The notes under the pieces were generated by a model. The model saw nothing but the letters and a program-made list of their open reading frames with translations, ran no database searches and was not told where the DNA came from. A stretch of 6,923 bases of DNA from Candidatus Roizmanbacteria bacterium (lineage in GTDB: Bacteria > Patescibacteriota > Microgenomatia > UBA1406 > GWC2-37-13): contig JAAXWV010000068.1 in the NCBI GenBank assembly GCA_013334845.1, forward strand, positions 1 through 6,923. The letters are read 5' to 3'. Below are positions 5,144 through 6,923 of this stretch, piece after piece. The position numbers and the translations under genes are program-made. The stretch's first letter is position 1. Each line of letters begins with the position of its first letter.

Positions 5144-6099
5144 ATGTATTGCGCCTTTTTATAATGAGCTTTCTTTTTTTCCTGGACCGACTTTACAAAC
5201 GTTTCCCGGATAAGTTTCAAAAGATCGGTGAATTCTTCACGTGAGTCAAGATTCACATCCACCCCCACTACCGTTCCCTGCCACTCGGGAAAATTGTTTT
5301 GCATTGCATAATTATCTTTAAATGGATCTCCATGAAGCCGCATCGTCTTACCAGCATTCTTGAGTAATTTAAACATAGAGGTTCCGCTGTATATCATAAA
5401 AAAATTCTTGTTTACTTTCGCAATGGATTTAATAAAAAATAGGCCTGCTCCAGCGTTAAATTCCGTACCTCCTAGTCTATTGGTTGTCCCGGTAATACCG
5501 GGGGTGAGTGCCAATCGTATAGCCTCACCATCGCTGGTTACCCGATGTGATTCAGCTATAGAGTTCCTTATTCCAATACCCCGATCGACTATTCCAATAC
5601 GGATAGTATTACTCTTCTTGTAATATTGCGCACACACAATAGCACCGCTGCTGGAGCGAGCGTGCTCAAACACATTTCGCGTTAACTCACTCACTACATA
5701 TCTGATGGGCTCTGCTTCTTCTGCACTGAGATGCAGGAGAGGAATCATCTCTCTAATAAAGGTGGTTAGCTGATCACTATGGGCAATCTGAGTAAGAGGT
5801 ATAAAACGTCCAGCTGATTCATGCTCGACGATTTCAATAGTAGTTTTTATTCCTAGTAAATCAAACAGCTTCATTCGCTTGAGGTAATGACTCGATTTGG
5901 CCTCAATATTCTGGCATACTATATTTTCAGGCTTGCAAGCAAGCCCCAGTGCAGCTACCATACAGAGTACGACCGGATGGATAGAAATCCACTGTTTATT
6001 GGTTGATATCTCCAATCTATCAGGGGAAGTGTTGTCAAATGACCTCAAAAATGGATCAATGTTACCCAAAAATGCACTGTTAGGCAAATAAATATACAT
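5140..6099 (-). CDS. STAS-like/HATPase fusion protein (anti-sigma-kinase type ATPase)
   Basis: 319 residues, cytoplasmic. The first 85 or so residues have a STAS-like pattern (alternating strands and helices, ending in HYLKRMKLFDLLGI, residues 71-84, as in other STAS-HATPase proteins). A linker leads to a GHKL-type ATPase domain at about 108-285. The N-box is VVSELTRNVFEHA (135-147; E138, N142, H146), the G1 box is VDRGIGI (171-177; D172, G174, G176), the G2 box is NAGAGLFFIK (215-224), and the GTVVGVDV strand (275-282) closes the domain. The N-box resembles RsbW/SpoIIAB serine kinases. No membrane segment, no DNA-binding domain and no phosphorylatable-His dimerisation domain is visible, so it is not an ordinary sensor kinase. 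The C-terminal tail is Lys-rich. The start at 6099 is where the mRNA itself should begin: the -10 box TAAAAT lies 6 nt upstream. It overlaps the DUF4325 gene by 4 nt. Likely role: partner-switching or phosphorylation control with DUF4325; the target is unknown. Confidence 0.85.
   Translation of the reverse strand: MYIYLPNSAFLGNIDPFLRSFDNTSPDRLEISTNKQWISIHPVVLCMVAALGLACKPENIVCQNIEAKSSHYLKRMKLFDLLGIKTTIEIVEHESAGRFIPLTQIAHSDQLTTFIREMIPLLHLSAEEAEPIRYVVSELTRNVFEHARSSSGAIVCAQYYKKSNTIRIGIVDRGIGIRNSIAESHRVTSDGEAIRLALTPGITGTTNRLGGTEFNAGAGLFFIKSIAKVNKNFFMIYSGTSMFKLLKNAGKTMRLHGDPFKDNYAMQNNFPEWQGTVVGVDVNLDSREEFTDLLKLIRETFVKSVQEKKKAHYKKAQYI
5488..5502. repeat. Intragenic palindrome with everted operator half-sites
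   Basis: CCCGGTAATACCGGG, a 15-bp perfect palindrome around a central A within the ATPase gene. It carries the same half-site as the operators (TCCCGGTA and TACCGGG) but in the opposite order. It encodes the PGITG stretch of the ATP-lid region, so coding constraint is an alternative explanation. Confidence 0.4.
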
Positions 6100-6105
6100 A
6101 CGTCT

Positions 6106-6134
6106 ATTTTACCGGGATTCCCGGTAAATTGCAA
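6106..6134 (-). promoter_or_regulatory. Leaderless promoter of the ATPase-DUF4325 operon
   Basis: On the minus strand, -35 TTGCAA (6129-6134), a 17-bp spacer and -10 TAAAAT (6106-6111). Seven bases on is 6099, the A of the ATG, so the transcript is predicted to have no leader. The spacer is almost entirely filled by the operator palindrome 6108-6128; a bound protein would exclude RNA polymerase. Confidence 0.65.
6108..6128. promoter_or_regulatory. Operator palindrome 1
   Basis: A 21-bp perfect inverted repeat with a single central T at 6118. The core is TACCGGGATTCCCGGTA; the outer flanks are TT and AA. It lies between the -35 and -10 boxes of the minus-strand promoter. A 19-bp direct copy follows 28 bp away (centre to centre). 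The cognate regulator is not in this window, unless it is one of the two operon proteins. Confidence 0.8.
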
Positions 6135-6158
6135 GCATACCGGGATTCCCGGTAAAAA
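6129..6158 (+). promoter_or_regulatory. Mirror promoter for the plus-strand gene
   Basis: It uses the same self-complementary -35 TTGCAA (6129-6134), an 18-bp spacer containing operator 2, and a -10-like TAAAAA (6153-6158). The predicted start is 6165, which is also an ATG in frame with the downstream gene. The -10 is weaker than that of the opposite promoter. Confidence 0.45.
6138..6154. promoter_or_regulatory. Operator palindrome 2
   Basis: TACCGGGATTCCCGGTA, a 17-bp perfect palindrome with central T at 6146, identical to the core of operator 1. It fills the spacer of the plus-strand promoter and sits just upstream of the -35 of the minus-strand promoter, so one pair of sites could control both directions. 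Confidence 0.8.
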
Positions 6159-6187
6159 TACAGTATGGGCAGTACTGCAATATCCTG

Positions 6188-6193
6188 TATAAT
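6188..6193 (+). promoter_or_regulatory. Second -10 element before the membrane-anchored protein gene
   Basis: A perfect TATAAT with predicted start near 6200, one base before the ATG at 6201, again leaderless or nearly so. No clear -35 is present at 17 bp. If this is the main promoter, the operators lie upstream of it, at about -46 to -92. Confidence 0.5.
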
Positions 6194-6200
6194 AAATGTC

Positions 6201-6695
6201 ATGCATAGGCGCACCCCCTACATATTTCTTATCTTTCTCACATTCATCGCTCTATTCGCGATCGGAGTACAGTATGGGCGAAAAGTAGAGCAAACCAACA
6301 AGAAAATCGCCTTTGTTTTGAGCATCACTCCCCCACCGAAGCCGACCACTCCCCCACCGCTTGAATTTCAAAATTATGCGACAAAAGAATGCGGAATACA
6401 ATTTTTATATCCCAAAAATATGAAAATTGAACATGAATCGACCGGCAGCGCCGAATTTACCGCAAACGATTCATTTTTGGCATTTTCATGCGTAAAGTCG
6501 GCTACCCCATCGGTTAATTTGAGCGTAGAGCAGACCGCTACTGATTCTGTTCAATTTAAAAATCAGAAACTGAGCGGAGAGAAACTTTCCGCCTCGGGTC
6601 GCGAGTTTTCCTCATTTCAGATAAAAAATACCTTCAATGGAAAATCCATCAAAATCATAATTCTATTGCGTCCCTGCTATAAATATGGAGAATAA
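6201..6695 (+). CDS. Membrane-anchored protein of unknown function
   Basis: 164 residues from the ATG at 6201; an in-frame ATG at 6165 would add 12 residues (MGSTAISCIINV). I prefer 6201 because it gives a normal signal-anchor start (MHRRTPY before the membrane helix at about residues 6-23) and follows a perfect TATAAT; the 12 extra codons look non-coding (three ATA codons). After the helix comes a charged stretch (YGRKVEQTNKK), a proline linker (TPPPKPTTPPP) and an outside domain beginning YATKECGIQFLYPKNMKI. That last pattern, 'cGi.f.YP', is common in small anchored proteins of Patescibacteria; its function is unknown to me. Two Cys in the domain (C76 and C109, numbered from 6165) could pair, and a third, C171, is near the end. 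It is divergent from the ATPase operon across shared operators, so it may be the sensor or output of that system. No lipobox is seen. Confidence 0.75.
   Translation: MHRRTPYIFLIFLTFIALFAIGVQYGRKVEQTNKKIAFVLSITPPPKPTTPPPLEFQNYATKECGIQFLYPKNMKIEHESTGSAEFTANDSFLAFSCVKSATPSVNLSVEQTATDSVQFKNQKLSGEKLSASGREFSSFQIKNTFNGKSIKIIILLRPCYKYGE
6327..6359 (+). repeat. Direct repeat encoding the TPPP linker
   Basis: ACTCCCCCACCG occurs at 6327-6338 and 6348-6359, 21 bp (seven codons) apart. It encodes the two TPPP units of the proline linker. Slippage or unequal exchange here would vary the linker length. Confidence 0.7.
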
Positions 6696-6705
6696 GTGGA
6701 AACTA

Positions 6706-6711
6706 TATAAT
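6706..6711 (+). promoter_or_regulatory. -10-like element before the CreD-like gene
   Basis: A perfect TATAAT, 18 bp before the ATG at 6730. The predicted start near 6718 would leave a leader of about 12 nt. No -35 is seen, so read-through from the upstream gene (34 bp away) is equally possible. Confidence 0.35.
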
Positions 6712-6729
6712 TACTTGTTATGAATTAGC

Positions 6730-6923
6730 ATGCCGATGTATTTATTGATCGGATTAGCATTGTTAATATTTTATTCCATTTTACTCTCGCTCTCAGAATA
6801 TATTTTATTCCAATATTCACCGAGGGAAATTGTCTTATTTGCTTCAGGCTCGATCAGCGTTCTCCTCGTTTCCGGGCAGATAGATCCGTGTTTTGAAATA
6901 CTTCTTTTCAATGTAATCGTTTT
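6730..6923 (+). CDS. CreD-like inner membrane protein, partial (runs off the window)
   Basis: 64 codons and open at the window end. The start MPMYLLIGLALLIFYSILLS followed by LSEYILF strongly resembles the C-terminal membrane part of CreD, where I recall a YLLvGL-like stretch followed by FYxLLLxLSEHIGF. The His of that SEH motif is Tyr here. Two hydrophobic segments are visible (about residues 3-20 and 37-50). Full CreD has about 450 residues and this motif lies far from its N-terminus; here an in-frame TGA at 6721-6723 precedes the ATG, so this is either a short stand-alone version or a truncated gene. CreD function is poorly understood (colicin E2 tolerance in E. coli). It lies 34 bp after the membrane-anchored protein gene, so the two may be co-transcribed. 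Confidence 0.55.
   Translation, partial: MPMYLLIGLALLIFYSILLSLSEYILFQYSPREIVLFASGSISVLLVSGQIDPCFEILLFNVIV

Noticed and set aside
5140..6099. Classical two-component histidine kinase
   Set aside because: There is no H-box dimerisation domain, no membrane helix and no response regulator in the window; the N-box and G boxes fit the anti-sigma-kinase branch better.
6108..6154. CRISPR-like or recombinase (resolvase/Xer) site
   Set aside because: Only two copies with a 9-bp gap, placed exactly in promoter spacers, and no recombinase gene nearby. An operator pair explains it better.

Overview
The window looks like a chromosomal segment of a small-genome, moderately AT-rich bacterium, most plausibly from the Patescibacteria/CPR. 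This is an inference. It rests on the protein styles (a Rho without a recognisable N-terminal helix bundle, a short Pro-linker membrane-anchored 'YP' protein, a short CreD-like membrane protein), on the near absence of Shine-Dalgarno sequences, and on promoters whose predicted +1 falls at or just before the start codon. TGA acts as a stop (the ATPase gene ends in TGA), so the TGA-recoded CPR lineages are unlikely.

Layout. (1) 75-785, minus strand: a CsoR/RcnR/FrmR-family repressor gene followed after 42 bp by the 5' part of a thioredoxin reductase gene, which loses its frame near position 137. The repressor gene has a good promoter (858-863/835-840) with a CsoR-type operator at the predicted start of transcription (811-827). 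A second, better operator of the same type (949-966, G6 core) lies further upstream with no recognisable gene attached. (2) 786-1221: gene-free except for those sites, a consensus DnaA box, a possible degenerate dispersed repeat, and the intrinsic terminator of rho. (3) 1222-2556, minus: complete rho, with a 155-nt pyrimidine-rich leader and a strong promoter at 2718-2744. (4) 2557-3030: the rho leader and promoter, then about 260 bp without recognisable content and a -10 element for the next gene. (5) 3031-4821, plus: a complete Atm1/MdlB-type ABC half-transporter. (6) 4847-6099, minus: a two-gene module made of a STAS-like/HATPase protein and a small DUF4325 (STAS-like) protein, overlapping by ATGA. 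(7) 6100-6164: a compact divergent control region with two identical palindromes around a shared palindromic -35. (8) 6165/6201-6695, plus: a membrane-anchored protein of unknown function. (9) 6730-6923, plus: the start of a CreD-like membrane protein that runs off the window.

The most interesting part is 4847-6695. An ATPase of the anti-sigma-kinase fold and a STAS-like partner form one operon and face a membrane-anchored extracytoplasmic protein across a nearly two-fold-symmetric operator/promoter. Predicted transcription starts lie equally far on both sides, at 6099 and 6165, and the start at 6099 coincides with the ATG. Further palindromes built from the same TACCGG half-site occur inside both genes of the operon. 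I infer a co-regulated membrane-to-cytoplasm signalling or partner-switching module. Its signal and target are not visible here. The second point of interest is the pair of CsoR-type operators beside a repressor whose metal-ligand positions are not those of copper, nickel or formaldehyde sensors, with a broken trxB next to it.
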